Positions 51,796 to 60,759 of a stretch of DNA of 64,000 nucleotides are shown here, piece after piece. Numbering within the stretch: position 1 is the first letter of the stretch; each line of letters begins with the position of its first letter. Position numbers and translations under genes: made by a program. Where the stretch lies: contig UQXW01000001.1 in the NCBI GenBank assembly GCA_900545215.1, positions 62,001-126,000 on the forward strand, read 5' to 3'. Source of the DNA: an uncultured Bacteroidota bacterium (lineage in GTDB: Bacteria; Bacteroidota; Bacteroidia; Bacteroidales; P3). The notes under the pieces were generated by a model. That model had not been told where the DNA came from and searched no databases. It saw only the letters and a program-made list of their open reading frames with translations.

Positions 51796-53334
51796 ATGCA
51801 GAAAAAAAATGGTGATACTATAAATAAAAAGAAGATAGCTATTAATACAATTATTGTCTATGTTAGACTTTTTATAACTACAATAATAGGGCTTATATCT
51901 ACACGGCTTGTTTTAAGAATATTGGGTGTTGCTGATTATGGTCTGTACAATGTTGTAGGTGGTATCATTGTTGTCTTGAATGTGTTTTGTGTGGCTATGC
52001 ATACAACCACTAGACGTTTCATAAATGTTGAAATGGGCAAGTTGGACGGAAATGTCAATAAGGTATTCAATATATGCATGAAGTTACATATACGAATTGC
52101 TGTAATCTTTTTTTTGTTGGCAGAACTGATAGGACTTTTGTATATATATAATTATCTGAATGTAGAGGAATGTAGACTTTCTGATTGCGTGTTTATATAT
52201 AATATTTCTTTAATCACTTCTTGTTTAGGATTGATTAATGTTCCTTATCAAAGTACACTTGTTGCTCGTGAGCGATTTATTGATATTGCTCTTATAGATA
52301 TAATTACAAAAATAATTCTATTCGGAATGATAATCCTACTCTATATTCGTGGAGGGTATGCATTACGTCTTTATGCAATATCAATGTGTGTTTCTGTTCT
52401 CTTGTCGTTGATATTGTATACTCTTGGTTGTTATAGGAGATATTCTTCGGATGTATGCTTGAAAAGATATGTAGATAAAGATTTGACAAAAGAAATGCTA
52501 AGATTTAACGCTTACACAACAATTGGAGCATCTTCATATATGATAAGAGCACAGGGAGCGAATATTATAATCAATTTATTCTTTAATACTATTGTGAATG
52601 GAGCCTATGCAATAGCATATCAAATCGAAAGCTATTTAATTTTATTTATTAGTAATCTAACAACAGCTTCTGCTCCTCAAATTACAAAGAGTTATGCTAA
52701 TGGGGATATTGATGCGTCAATGAATTTGGTAATGCGAATGAATAGATTGTGTATACTAGTAATGATGTTTATTTGCTTTGCGGCTATTGTAGAATTGCCT
52801 TTTTTGTTGAAATTATGGTTGGGAGTAGTTCCAGAATATGCAGTATTATTCGTCTCTTTGACGATAATTAGTGCATTTATTCGCTCTTTGGGAGAAGGTA
52901 TTCCCCCATTGGTACAAGCGTCAGGAAGGATAAAGTGGTTTCAGATTTTTGGCTCTATATTTACTTTCTTAGATATACCATTTGTAATTATATTCTTTGT
53001 TTTGGGATTTCCTCCACAAACTATGATAATCGTGTTTTGTGTTTCTTCTATTTGTGGACGTATAGTTAATATCTATTTGTTGTATCGGATATTGAAGTAT
53101 GATGTATTATTGTTTTTGCGAGTATCCTATTTTCCAATTATTAAAATTCTCCCATTTTTAGTAGCGTACTATGTTTTGTATTCACGATTTGAACTTACAA
53201 CAAATTTATCTCATGTTATTGGCTTATTGAGTTCTGTTATTCTTGCTGGAATTATAATCTTTTTCTTGGGCTTTGATGAGAAAGAACGTCTTTCTATATT
53301 CAATACACTTAAAACAAAATTAAAAACAAGATAA
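51796..53334 (+). CDS. Second lipid-linked oligosaccharide flippase (Wzx-like)
   Basis: The protein (512 aa) has about 12-14 membrane spans with the MOP-type start YVRLFITTIIGLISTRLVLRILGVADYGLYNVVGG and the later GEGIPPLVQASGRIKWFQ segment. It differs clearly from the flippase at 39135 and is more A/T-rich, typical of wzx genes exchanged between strains. It starts the block of very A/T-rich assembly genes that runs to 57.8 kb (flippase, three glycosyltransferases, polymerase). Confidence 0.85.
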   Translation: MQKKNGDTINKKKIAINTIIVYVRLFITTIIGLISTRLVLRILGVADYGLYNVVGGIIVVLNVFCVAMHTTTRRFINVEMGKLDGNVNKVFNICMKLHIRIAVIFFLLAELIGLLYIYNYLNVEECRLSDCVFIYNISLITSCLGLINVPYQSTLVARERFIDIALIDIITKIILFGMIILLYIRGGYALRLYAISMCVSVLLSLILYTLGCYRRYSSDVCLKRYVDKDLTKEMLRFNAYTTIGASSYMIRAQGANIIINLFFNTIVNGAYAIAYQIESYLILFISNLTTASAPQITKSYANGDIDASMNLVMRMNRLCILVMMFICFAAIVELPFLLKLWLGVVPEYAVLFVSLTIISAFIRSLGEGIPPLVQASGRIKWFQIFGSIFTFLDIPFVIIFFVLGFPPQTMIIVFCVSSICGRIVNIYLLYRILKYDVLLFLRVSYFPIIKILPFLVAYYVLYSRFELTTNLSHVIGLLSSVILAGIIIFFLGFDEKERLSIFNTLKTKLKTR

Positions 53335-53337
53335 ACG

Positions 53338-54279
53338 ATGACTATATATCCCATTGTTATTCCTACGTTGTGTCGTTATGAATTGTTTGTGAAATGTGTT
53401 GACTCTTTGTCGAAGTGTACCTTGGCAGAGCAAACAGAGTTGGTTATAGGTTTGGATTTTCCTCTGAATAAATCACATGAAGAGGGATGGAAAAAGATAA
53501 AAACATATATTGGAGCTATTACAGGTTTTAGAAAGTTGACGGTTTTTACTTCTGACGTTAATTTGGGGGCAAGTAAAAACCTGCATCGTTTGATAGACTA
53601 TGTGTATGCATCTTATGATGCTGTAATTCTAACGGAAGATGATAATTTCTTTTCCCCATGTTTTCTGGAATTTATGAACAATGGATTGAATGAATTTCGT
53701 GATAACCCAAAGATTATTTCTGTTTGTGGTTATACAGCGATGCAATATTACGGAGTAACAGATAATTCTTTAATACTGACACATGATTTTTCGGCATGGG
53801 GAGTAGGTAGATGGAAAGAAAAGCATAAAGGTAGAGAGGTAGAGTATTATTATAATATATGTCATTCTTTGAAAAAATCATATCGTATATTTAAGGAGTA
53901 TCCGTCTCTTCTGATGATGCTTATGGTAATGCTTAAAAGAAAAGAAAGGTATGGTGATACTATGCGTTCTATTGATAATATGATGAATGATACTTATCAG
54001 TTGCGTCCCGCTTTATCTATGGTGCGTAATTTAGGTCAAGATGGCAGTGGATTGCACAGTGGGATAAATCCCGAATATTTGACTCAGCAAATAAGTATAG
54101 AAAAACATTTTAACTTCTCTTTGAATGCAATAGCTATTGCATTCAAAGAATCTCGAAAAGTGAATAAGTGTACTTTTGGTATAGGTTTATCACGTAATTC
54201 ATTCAAGGCAGTCTCTCAATTGCTTTATTACGTTGTTAAATGGTGTATATTTAGAACCTCTAAAAAGAAATTATCATGA
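53338..54279 (+). CDS. Glycosyltransferase (GT2-like)
   Basis: The protein (313 aa) begins IYPIVIPTLCRYELFVKCVDSL and has LNLGASKNLHRLIDYVY-like (VNLGASKNLHRLI) and VILTEDDNFFSPCFLEFM, where EDD is the metal-binding DxD equivalent. It then has SAWGVGRWKEK, a pattern shared with GT2/GNT-I-like transferases in O-antigen loci. It is cytoplasmic or peripheral, and its substrate is unknown. It overlaps the next gene by 4 bases (ATGA). Confidence 0.78.
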   Translation: MTIYPIVIPTLCRYELFVKCVDSLSKCTLAEQTELVIGLDFPLNKSHEEGWKKIKTYIGAITGFRKLTVFTSDVNLGASKNLHRLIDYVYASYDAVILTEDDNFFSPCFLEFMNNGLNEFRDNPKIISVCGYTAMQYYGVTDNSLILTHDFSAWGVGRWKEKHKGREVEYYYNICHSLKKSYRIFKEYPSLLMMLMVMLKRKERYGDTMRSIDNMMNDTYQLRPALSMVRNLGQDGSGLHSGINPEYLTQQISIEKHFNFSLNAIAIAFKESRKVNKCTFGIGLSRNSFKAVSQLLYYVVKWCIFRTSKKKLS

Positions 54280-55526
54280 AAGTTTTGTGGATTACTAATA
54301 TATTGTTCCCCGAAGCGGAGCAACTTCTTACTGGGACTGGTGAATTGAAATCGTCAGGTGGTTGGATGCTTGGAGCGGCAAATGCATTGCTTCAGAATTG
54401 CAAAATTGAACTCGCGGTTGCATCTGTTTCTGATAAAGTAAAAAAACTCACAAGAATAAAAGGGAAAAAGATAACATATTATATACTTCCTAAATGTAAG
54501 GGTAATGAAAAGATTAATATGAACTATTGTCCATGTTGGCAACAAGTAAGCAAAGAACTAAAACCTGATATCGTTCATATTCATGGCACGGAATATTCTC
54601 ATGGATATGCCTATATGGTAGCCTGTGGATGCGACAATATTGTCATATCTATTCAAGGATTGACTTCTGCCTACTACTACTACTACTACGGCATGACCAA
54701 AAAGGATATATACAGAAATATGACATTTAGAGACGTGCTTAGAGGAAGTATTTTGAAAGGTCAGAAGTTGTTTAAAGAACGTGCTGTTCATGAAGTGGCA
54801 ATGCTCAAAATGGCAAAGCATGTTATAGGGCGTACATCTTGGGATAAGGCAAGGGTGTGGGCGATAAATCCAAATGCAAAATACCATTTTTGCAATGAGA
54901 CTCTGCGTGCGGAATTTTATGATGGGGCTGAGTGGAAATACGATAAATGTAATAAACATTCAATATTTCTAAGTCAAGCTGGGTATCCTATAAAAGGGCT
55001 GCATCAAGTTTTGAAAGCAATGCCGTTAATACTGCAACATTATCCAGATGCCCAAATACGTGTTGCGGGAACGGATATAACAAAATCTGAGTCAATCGTT
55101 GAAAAAGTCCGACTGTCTGGGTATGGAAAATATATCAAGTCACTCATAAGTAAATATGATCTTAAAGGAAAAGTCATGTTTACAGGCAATCTTAATGCAG
55201 AACAAATGAAATCAGAGTATTTGAATGCCAACGTATTTGTTTGTCCATCGTCTATAGAGAATAGCCCCAATTCCTTGGGAGAAGCACAAATATTAGGAAC
55301 CCCTTGCATTGCAAGTTATGTAGGTGGCGTTATGGATATGATGAAAGGAAATGAAAGGAACTTATACCGCTTTGAAGAAGTAAGTATGCTTGCAGCAAAG
55401 ATTTGTAGAATTTTTGCCAATGCGGATAAACAGATAGATATGAAAACTGCCGCTATTCAGAGGCATGATCCAAAGATGAATAGTATGCAGTTGCTTGAGA
55501 CTTATCGAATGATATCAAAAGTGTAA
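54276..55526 (+). CDS. Family 4 glycosyltransferase with a polytyrosine tract
   Basis: The protein (416 aa) has a GT-B fold: the N-terminal domain includes PDIVHIHGTEYSHG, and the C-terminal domain has LSQAGYPIKGLHQVLKAMPLI, VMFTGNLNAEQMKSEYLNANVFVCPSSIENSPNSLGEAQILGTPCIASYVGG with the E-x7-E sugar-nucleotide motif. Six TAC codons in a row (54672-54689) encode six tyrosines near residue 133, a trinucleotide repeat that could change in length without loss of frame. It is adjacent to and overlapping with the polymerase gene. Confidence 0.85.
   Translation: MKVLWITNILFPEAEQLLTGTGELKSSGGWMLGAANALLQNCKIELAVASVSDKVKKLTRIKGKKITYYILPKCKGNEKINMNYCPCWQQVSKELKPDIVHIHGTEYSHGYAYMVACGCDNIVISIQGLTSAYYYYYYGMTKKDIYRNMTFRDVLRGSILKGQKLFKERAVHEVAMLKMAKHVIGRTSWDKARVWAINPNAKYHFCNETLRAEFYDGAEWKYDKCNKHSIFLSQAGYPIKGLHQVLKAMPLILQHYPDAQIRVAGTDITKSESIVEKVRLSGYGKYIKSLISKYDLKGKVMFTGNLNAEQMKSEYLNANVFVCPSSIENSPNSLGEAQILGTPCIASYVGGVMDMMKGNERNLYRFEEVSMLAAKICRIFANADKQIDMKTAAIQRHDPKMNSMQLLETYRMISKV
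54672..54689 (+). repeat. (TAC)6 trinucleotide repeat in a glycosyltransferase gene
   Basis: Six perfect TAC units encode Tyr6. Length changes would add or remove tyrosines in frame. Confidence 0.7.
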
Positions 55527-56620
55527 TGTATATAGTAATTTTTTGTTCTCTTATAGCGGTATTATTGACTTACTTTGAAGTTAATGGTACTATGAGAGGT
55601 GGGATGAAGTGGGGATTCTTTTTTGTAACTTTTCTCGGTGCTATTCATTATGACTATGGTAATGATTATATGGGATATTTTGAAATGTACGAATATTTTA
55701 CAAGAGGTAGTCTTAATGTAAAAGCTATTTTTGAAGGAGGATATAAAGAACCTGGGTGGAAGTTGCTTTGCTGGTTATTTAAGCCAATAGGAGGTTTTTT
55801 TACAATGGTTGCGGTTTTGAATATTGTTCAGAATTATATCGTGTATAATTTTATTAAGCAATATGTACATCGGCCGTGGTGGCCATTGGGGATATTTATT
55901 TATCTTTTTTCTACAAATTTGTATTTGTTATCATTTTCTATGATGCGTCAAGAATTTGTTATTATTGTATTTCTTGGACTTTGGCCTCTTATTAAAGAAC
56001 GAAAATGGTGGTTTTCGTTGATTATAACATACTTGTGTTCTTTTATTCATACGTCTGCATTGATGCTTCTTCCATTTGTATTTTGGGGATTTGTTCCTCA
56101 AAGATACAAAATCGTGGGAATTGTATATATGGTGATAGTTTTGCTTTTATGGCTGAGTAAAGATATGCTATTTCTACTAGTTAACAATGTTATCAGTTTA
56201 AACGAGCAAGCTAATAATTATATTCTTATTTATAAGAATGGTGATGCTATTTCTAAAGTAGGGATTGGTTTTGCTATGAATATGATCATATTTATTTTAT
56301 TTGTTCTCTATATGTTGAAGGAAGATACGCGTGTTTCTGTTTCAGATAAATGTTTGGTCTCTTTGGCTGCAATTTATTATTTAATTCAGCCGTTAGGTCA
56401 ATTCCTTCAATTATTTGGGAGAGTTGGTATGTATTTTTCTGTCTATAACATTGGTGCTATGCCTCTTATTTTTGGAAGTATCAAAAATAAAGAATGGCGA
56501 ATTGGATTATTGTTTATGTATATTTTTATGACGATATATGATTATTTAATGTTTTTTCAGAGTGAAATTTTTGTGGCTAAGTACTCTGAATTCCATACTA
56601 TATTTCCGTATATTTTTTGA
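55526..56620 (+). CDS. EpsG-family oligosaccharide polymerase (Wzy-like)
   Basis: The protein (364 aa) has ~10 membrane spans, the sequence HYDYGNDYMGYFEMYEYF near residues 40-57, and EPGWKLLCWLFKPIG, matching the EpsG family (the D-Y-x-x-Y/ND-Y-x-x-Y and G-x-E/P-G-W/Y motifs). It probably polymerises repeat units in the periplasm. The start overlaps the previous stop by one base (TAATG). It is the only polymerase candidate inside the locus; the orphan ligase at 3600-4814 is the other superfamily relative in the window. Confidence 0.82.
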   Translation: MYIVIFCSLIAVLLTYFEVNGTMRGGMKWGFFFVTFLGAIHYDYGNDYMGYFEMYEYFTRGSLNVKAIFEGGYKEPGWKLLCWLFKPIGGFFTMVAVLNIVQNYIVYNFIKQYVHRPWWPLGIFIYLFSTNLYLLSFSMMRQEFVIIVFLGLWPLIKERKWWFSLIITYLCSFIHTSALMLLPFVFWGFVPQRYKIVGIVYMVIVLLLWLSKDMLFLLVNNVISLNEQANNYILIYKNGDAISKVGIGFAMNMIIFILFVLYMLKEDTRVSVSDKCLVSLAAIYYLIQPLGQFLQLFGRVGMYFSVYNIGAMPLIFGSIKNKEWRIGLLFMYIFMTIYDYLMFFQSEIFVAKYSEFHTIFPYIF

Positions 56621-56629
56621 TCTATAATA

Positions 56630-57820
56630 ATGGTGAGAAAGCGAATTCTTTATATCTCTGTTCTTGCTTCGGAAGCGAGGGTAAATCAGGAACATAAACG
56701 TACAGGAAATAATCCTGGATTTGCAGTGCAAAAATTTAGTCGTCTGTTAGTAAAAGGACTTATAGCTAATGGTGCAGATGTGTGTACACTTTCCAACCCG
56801 CCGTATGTTAATGGTAAAAGGAAATATGTTTCCTCTGTAAAAGAGGAAGAAAATGGTGTAAAATATCAATATATACCTTATTTCAATTTCCCGTTATTGA
56901 AGCATTTCTGTTTATTCTTATATGCTTTTTGTTATGTTCTCTTTTGGGGTTGTTGTAGAAGAAATGATAAAGCAATAGTCTGTGACGTGTTGCATGTAAG
57001 TATCTGTATGGGTGCGTTGCTTGCATCAAAAATCAATCGTGTTACGAGTGTAGCTGTGGTCACGGATTGTTATGGTATGATGGTTTCTATGGGAGAACAT
57101 TCTTTTGGGGAAGGAATGGGTAGAAGATTACATTCATTGTATCGCAATTCATTTAATAAATACGTTCTTCTTACTGAGCTGATGAATGAAGTGGAAAATA
57201 CCAGAAATCGTCCTCATATTGTGATGGAAGCTCTTTGCGACTCCTCTATGGGAAATAACGTTGAACATGTTGAAAAGGAGTCGCCACGTACTGTTGTTTA
57301 TGCAGGAGGAATTCATGAGCGATATGGTTTGAAAATGTTAGCAGAAGGTTTTTTGAAAGCCGATATTGAAGATGCAAAACTTGTTTACTATGGGAACGGA
57401 CCATATGTTGAGGAATTCAAAAAACTCTCTGAACAGCATTCTAACCTTGAGTATCGTGGAGTAGTACCAAACGAAGTTATTGTAACTGAGGAATTGAAGG
57501 CTTCACTTCTAGTGAATCCACGCTTCACTGCCGAGGAATTCACAAAGTATTCTTTTCCATCAAAGAATATGGAGTATATGGTTTCAGGAACTCCATTGCT
57601 TACTACAAAACTTCCGGGAATGCCAAAAGAATACTATAATTATGTTTTTCTTTTTGAGGAAGAAACTGTTGATGGATATGCATATGCAATTCGTTATGCG
57701 CTCTCTCATTCAGAGGAAGAGTTACGAGAATTTGGTCAAAAAGCAAAGCGGTTTGTATTGACGAACAAGAATAATATAAAGCAAGGAGAACGGATATTGA
57801 ACCTTATAGCAGAACATTGA
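56630..57820 (+). CDS. Family 4 glycosyltransferase
   Basis: The protein (396 aa) has a GT-B fold. The N-terminal half has a short hydrophobic stretch (HFCLFLYAFCYVLFWGCC) that could anchor it to the membrane. The C-terminal half has VVYAGGIHERYGLKMLAEGFLKA, LVYYGNGPYVEEF, LEYRGVVPNEVIVTEELKASLLVNPR, and the donor-binding FTKYSFPSKNMEYMVSGTPLLTTKLPGMPKEY. It is typical of O-antigen loci, and its sugar is unknown. It is the last gene of the A/T-rich assembly block. Confidence 0.83.
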   Translation: MVRKRILYISVLASEARVNQEHKRTGNNPGFAVQKFSRLLVKGLIANGADVCTLSNPPYVNGKRKYVSSVKEEENGVKYQYIPYFNFPLLKHFCLFLYAFCYVLFWGCCRRNDKAIVCDVLHVSICMGALLASKINRVTSVAVVTDCYGMMVSMGEHSFGEGMGRRLHSLYRNSFNKYVLLTELMNEVENTRNRPHIVMEALCDSSMGNNVEHVEKESPRTVVYAGGIHERYGLKMLAEGFLKADIEDAKLVYYGNGPYVEEFKKLSEQHSNLEYRGVVPNEVIVTEELKASLLVNPRFTAEEFTKYSFPSKNMEYMVSGTPLLTTKLPGMPKEYYNYVFLFEEETVDGYAYAIRYALSHSEEELREFGQKAKRFVLTNKNNIKQGERILNLIAEH

Positions 57821-57883
57821 GTATGGTTTTGATGGTGATAACACGTATGAGGTTGAAAAACAATGCGATAAATATTTATTAAT

Positions 57884-58660
57884 ATGTTGATGCAAATAAT
57901 AGTTGCGCTTATTGGTGCATTGATAGGTACTTATTTTGGTGCATTCTTTTTGATTAAGACGGGTGAGAGAAAACAGAAGAAGTTGCGAAATATTGCTATT
58001 CGAGCTTTGAAAATCGTAAAAGGGTATGCAAGAGATAACGGCACTTATGATATGGCGGATAATGAATTTAATTTAAAGTTAAATATAGTAGAAAAAAGAA
58101 CTATAATAGTGGCATTACATAAGGTGGGGTTACCGATTTTGGTTCAAATGGAAACTTTGTTTGATGTAAAGCATGTTCAGTTGGGTAAGGTGCTAATTGA
58201 TAAAGATTTTTTGGATGATGCAATCGTTCAGATTAAACAAGGCAAATGTGATCATTTGTTTTATGAGGATCCGGATAAGTACTTCAATGAGAATATAAGA
58301 ACTTATACCTTGCGGAGTTTGGCAAAACGTTTTGTTGATGAGGTTTTGCATAATAGCATTTATGATGCGAAAGAACTTCGGGTTTCTTACCCGGAAGATT
58401 GGAATACCAAATATTCTTGGGGTGAGAAAAAATCTATTTATGTCTTTTCATTGCAGATAATAAATGATACTTATTATAAGCAGAATGGAAAGCCTGATGA
58501 TAGTAAGTTGAAGAAATTAAAATCGGAAATAGATACAGGTATATGGGATTTATATTTAAACTGGACGGTAGAGGCGTATGTGAACTTATCCACAGGTACA
58601 AACTTAGGTGCTAAATTTTTGCAGATGGTGAATGTTGGTGGTGGTCAAAGTGTGGAATAG
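57884..58660 (+). CDS. N-terminally membrane-anchored protein of unknown function
   Basis: The protein (258 aa) has a single N-terminal hydrophobic helix (residues 2-25) followed by RKQKKLRN, which places the rest in the cytoplasm. The remainder is mixed alpha/beta with LNIVEKRTIIVALHKVGLP and a C-terminal WDLYLNWTVEAYVNLS. I recognise no family. It is not an obvious glycan gene, and with the following DUF2971 gene it may be cargo. The layout (membrane helix plus cytoplasmic domain) is one seen in defence effectors, but that is only a suggestion. Confidence 0.6.
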   Translation: MLMQIIVALIGALIGTYFGAFFLIKTGERKQKKLRNIAIRALKIVKGYARDNGTYDMADNEFNLKLNIVEKRTIIVALHKVGLPILVQMETLFDVKHVQLGKVLIDKDFLDDAIVQIKQGKCDHLFYEDPDKYFNENIRTYTLRSLAKRFVDEVLHNSIYDAKELRVSYPEDWNTKYSWGEKKSIYVFSLQIINDTYYKQNGKPDDSKLKKLKSEIDTGIWDLYLNWTVEAYVNLSTGTNLGAKFLQMVNVGGGQSVE

Positions 58661-58866
58661 TGATAAAAGTACATGGGAAGAGAGTATGTAATAGTACAAT
58701 GATAGTGGAAGATGAAATACGATGGGAATTACTTGCTCTATTTTTCAAGCAAGGCTTCGTTACGTATTTTCCGCAAATTGTGTAACTTTATTGTCGCTCG
58801 CCATTGGATGATGTTAAGTAGTTTGTAAAGTTGTTGGAAACGGTGAGTAATAGTACGAATAACAGG

Positions 58867-59676
58867 ATGAAATTCGTGTGCAATTCAGTACATTTGAAGA
58901 ATAAATGGAGGGCGATAGATGATCATTTCCCTTTTTTTAAGGCAAAGAGATTAAACCTGACTAGGTCATATTATCGTTTTATGTCTGAGAAAGCATTTGA
59001 TTTCATTATGAAGGGGCAATTTCGATTTAGAAATCCTGCTTTATGGTTTGATCCTTTCGAGAAGCTAATGGTTGAGGGTGATTATACACAATTATCGTAT
59101 GAACGGCCTGCAACTTATGCGGCGTGTTTTACTCGATTATCAAATGGTGATGCTCATTGGAAGATGTATAATGACAATGAAGATTTGTGTATCAGAGTAG
59201 AATTTGATATGAATAATTTCATCGGTGTATTAGCTTTGTCTTGTGTATTATATATAGACATTAATCTCTATATTGGAAATGTTTCATATTTAGAAGAAGG
59301 TGATATAGCAGGGATTGGTTCAAAGAGTGGAAAGTATCATGGCATCGCTGTTCCTGATAAGTTTTCTCAAGAGGATTATGTTGATTTGTTATTGCTTAAA
59401 AGGCATCCATTCAAGTGGGAAGAAGAAACCAGAGTTATTGTATTGACTGATGGAGAGCAAGGTGAATATATGAATTTGTGTTTTTCGCCAGAAATTGCCA
59501 AAACGTTTATCAAATCAATTGAAATCAACCCTAAGGCGAGTGAAAAAGAGATGGAAAGATTGGAAAGCAAATATAGATCATGGTGGGAAGATTATCCAAA
59601 GGACAATGTCTATGACTTCAAATGTACTAAGTCAAATTTGTACTCTCCAATGGAACGAATTGTTTTTGAGAAATAA
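58867..59676 (+). CDS. DUF2971 family protein
   Basis: The protein (~269 aa) has the DUF2971 landmarks: YYRFMSEKAFDFIMKGQFRFRNPALWFDPFE near the N-terminus (the family's F-x-N/R-P-x-x-x-D-P-F-E), SNGDAHWKMYNDNEDLCIRVEF (W-x-x-Y), and KRHPFKWEEETRVIV (K-x-x-x-W-x-x-E-x-E-x-R). DUF2971 genes are often found in mobile and defence-rich regions; the biochemical function is not known to me. I chose the ATG at 58867 over an in-frame TTG at 58831. It is preceded by ~200 non-coding bases. Confidence 0.75.
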   Translation: MKFVCNSVHLKNKWRAIDDHFPFFKAKRLNLTRSYYRFMSEKAFDFIMKGQFRFRNPALWFDPFEKLMVEGDYTQLSYERPATYAACFTRLSNGDAHWKMYNDNEDLCIRVEFDMNNFIGVLALSCVLYIDINLYIGNVSYLEEGDIAGIGSKSGKYHGIAVPDKFSQEDYVDLLLLKRHPFKWEEETRVIVLTDGEQGEYMNLCFSPEIAKTFIKSIEINPKASEKEMERLESKYRSWWEDYPKDNVYDFKCTKSNLYSPMERIVFEK

Positions 59677-59790
59677 TATGTGAATTGTAGCAAGGCCTAT
59701 GATAATAATATTCTGGATTGTATCATTTGTGGCTTGGGCTTATGATTGTGGAACTTGATGCTATTGTTTGTTTCCTTGATGGCAGTATGG

Positions 59791-59852
59791 AAAAAGTGCC
59801 ACTTTTAGGGGTGAAAAGTGGCACTTTTTAGGGCAATAAGTGGCACTTTTTT
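59791..59852 (+). repeat. Triple GTGGCAC inverted/direct repeat upstream of the HU-like genes
   Basis: Arm 1 (59791-59806) is the exact complement of arm 2 (59814-59829), a perfect 16-bp stem with a 7-base loop and T-rich end. Arm 3 (59838-59852) is a second copy of arm 2. Arm 1 can pair with either, giving two alternative terminator-like hairpins before the first HU-like gene. Confidence 0.7.
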
Positions 59853-59900
59853 GAGGCAAAGCCAAGGTTTTACAATCAATACATAAAGACTTTCAATGAT

Positions 59901-60284
59901 ATGATACAGCTTATTCCTACAAAACGCGTACTAAATTGTAATGGTGTCAATAAAGAGGTGTATCTTTTGAAGCTCAATCCTGTTCACCCGATGGATTTTG
60001 ATGTTTTGGCAAAGCTGATTGCCGAAAGGACGACTTTGACCGAGTATGAGGTGGAGTTCGTTTTGAGCGAGTTGCAGACGGTTATGGTTGAGAATTTGGA
60101 GTTGGGTCGCGGGGTGAAGTTCGGAAAACTCGGCACGTTTGAGCCCTCGCTTAAAGCCGAGGCGGTGGAAAATGAACAGGAACTCAATCTTTCAACCGTG
60201 AAGAAAGTGAACATCATATACAAACCGTCGCTTGAAATAAAAAAGGCTTTGAAGAAGTTGAGAATGAGAATAAACAGGAAGTAG
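59901..60284 (+). CDS. HU-like DNA-binding protein (HU-HIG type), copy 1
   Basis: The protein (127 aa) has the Bacteroidota HU-HIG pattern: MDFDVLAKLIAERTTLTEYEVEFVLSELQTVMVENLELGRGVKFGKLGTFEPSL, in which LGTF matches the beta-turn region before the DNA-binding arm of HU. It ends in a basic tail. It is the first of three tandem paralogues that diverge at the N-terminus. They may shape local DNA or regulate the surface locus. A hairpin system lies upstream. Confidence 0.8.
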   Translation: MIQLIPTKRVLNCNGVNKEVYLLKLNPVHPMDFDVLAKLIAERTTLTEYEVEFVLSELQTVMVENLELGRGVKFGKLGTFEPSLKAEAVENEQELNLSTVKKVNIIYKPSLEIKKALKKLRMRINRK

Positions 60285-60350
60285 CTGTTGGCAAAAAGCC
60301 AATAGTCAAAAGTATAAAGAATAATAAATCAATAAAAAAAGGAGGTAAGT

Positions 60351-60755
60351 ATGGCATTTGTGTACAAAAAGAAAAAGCAACTTGTTACTTTGGGGCAAAA
60401 TCCCGGTGAGAAGTATGTTGTTGCAACGGCCAATCAGGGCAGAGTTACGGATGCAGAGCTGAAGGAGTTTATACGGCGTAATTCCACTCTTTCGGAGCAG
60501 GATGTCAATCTGCTTTATCATTCATTTGCGGAGGTAATAGAGGAAAATATGAGCCTCGGAATGGGTGTGAATCTTAAAGATTTGGGTGTGTTCACGCCCA
60601 ATTTCCGAACAAAAGGGAGTGCTTCTTTGGAGGAGGTCGGTGTGGAAAACATTGAAAAGGTTGTGGTAAATTTCCGTCCGGCAACCAAGCTCAGAGAGAA
60701 AATAGACAACGCTCCTGTAAAAGAAACTCGTAAGTTTGACCTTAAACACGTGTAG
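60351..60755 (+). CDS. HU-like DNA-binding protein (HU-HIG type), copy 2
   Basis: The protein (134 aa) has the same layout as copy 1: a basic N-terminus (FVYKKKKQLVTLGQNPGEKYV), the HU helices TDAELKEFIRRNSTLSEQDVNLLYHSFAEVIEENMSLG, and LKDLGVFTPNF. A GGAGG ribosome-binding site sits ~5 bases upstream of the ATG, unusual for Bacteroidota. The stop is 4 bases from the ATG of copy 3. Confidence 0.8.
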   Translation: MAFVYKKKKQLVTLGQNPGEKYVVATANQGRVTDAELKEFIRRNSTLSEQDVNLLYHSFAEVIEENMSLGMGVNLKDLGVFTPNFRTKGSASLEEVGVENIEKVVVNFRPATKLREKIDNAPVKETRKFDLKHV

Positions 60756-60759
60756 CCTT

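Noticed and set aside
59791..59852. Three repeat copies considered as a small CRISPR-like array
   Set aside because: Spacers are only 7-8 bases, one copy is inverted and no cas gene is present, so it is a hairpin structure.
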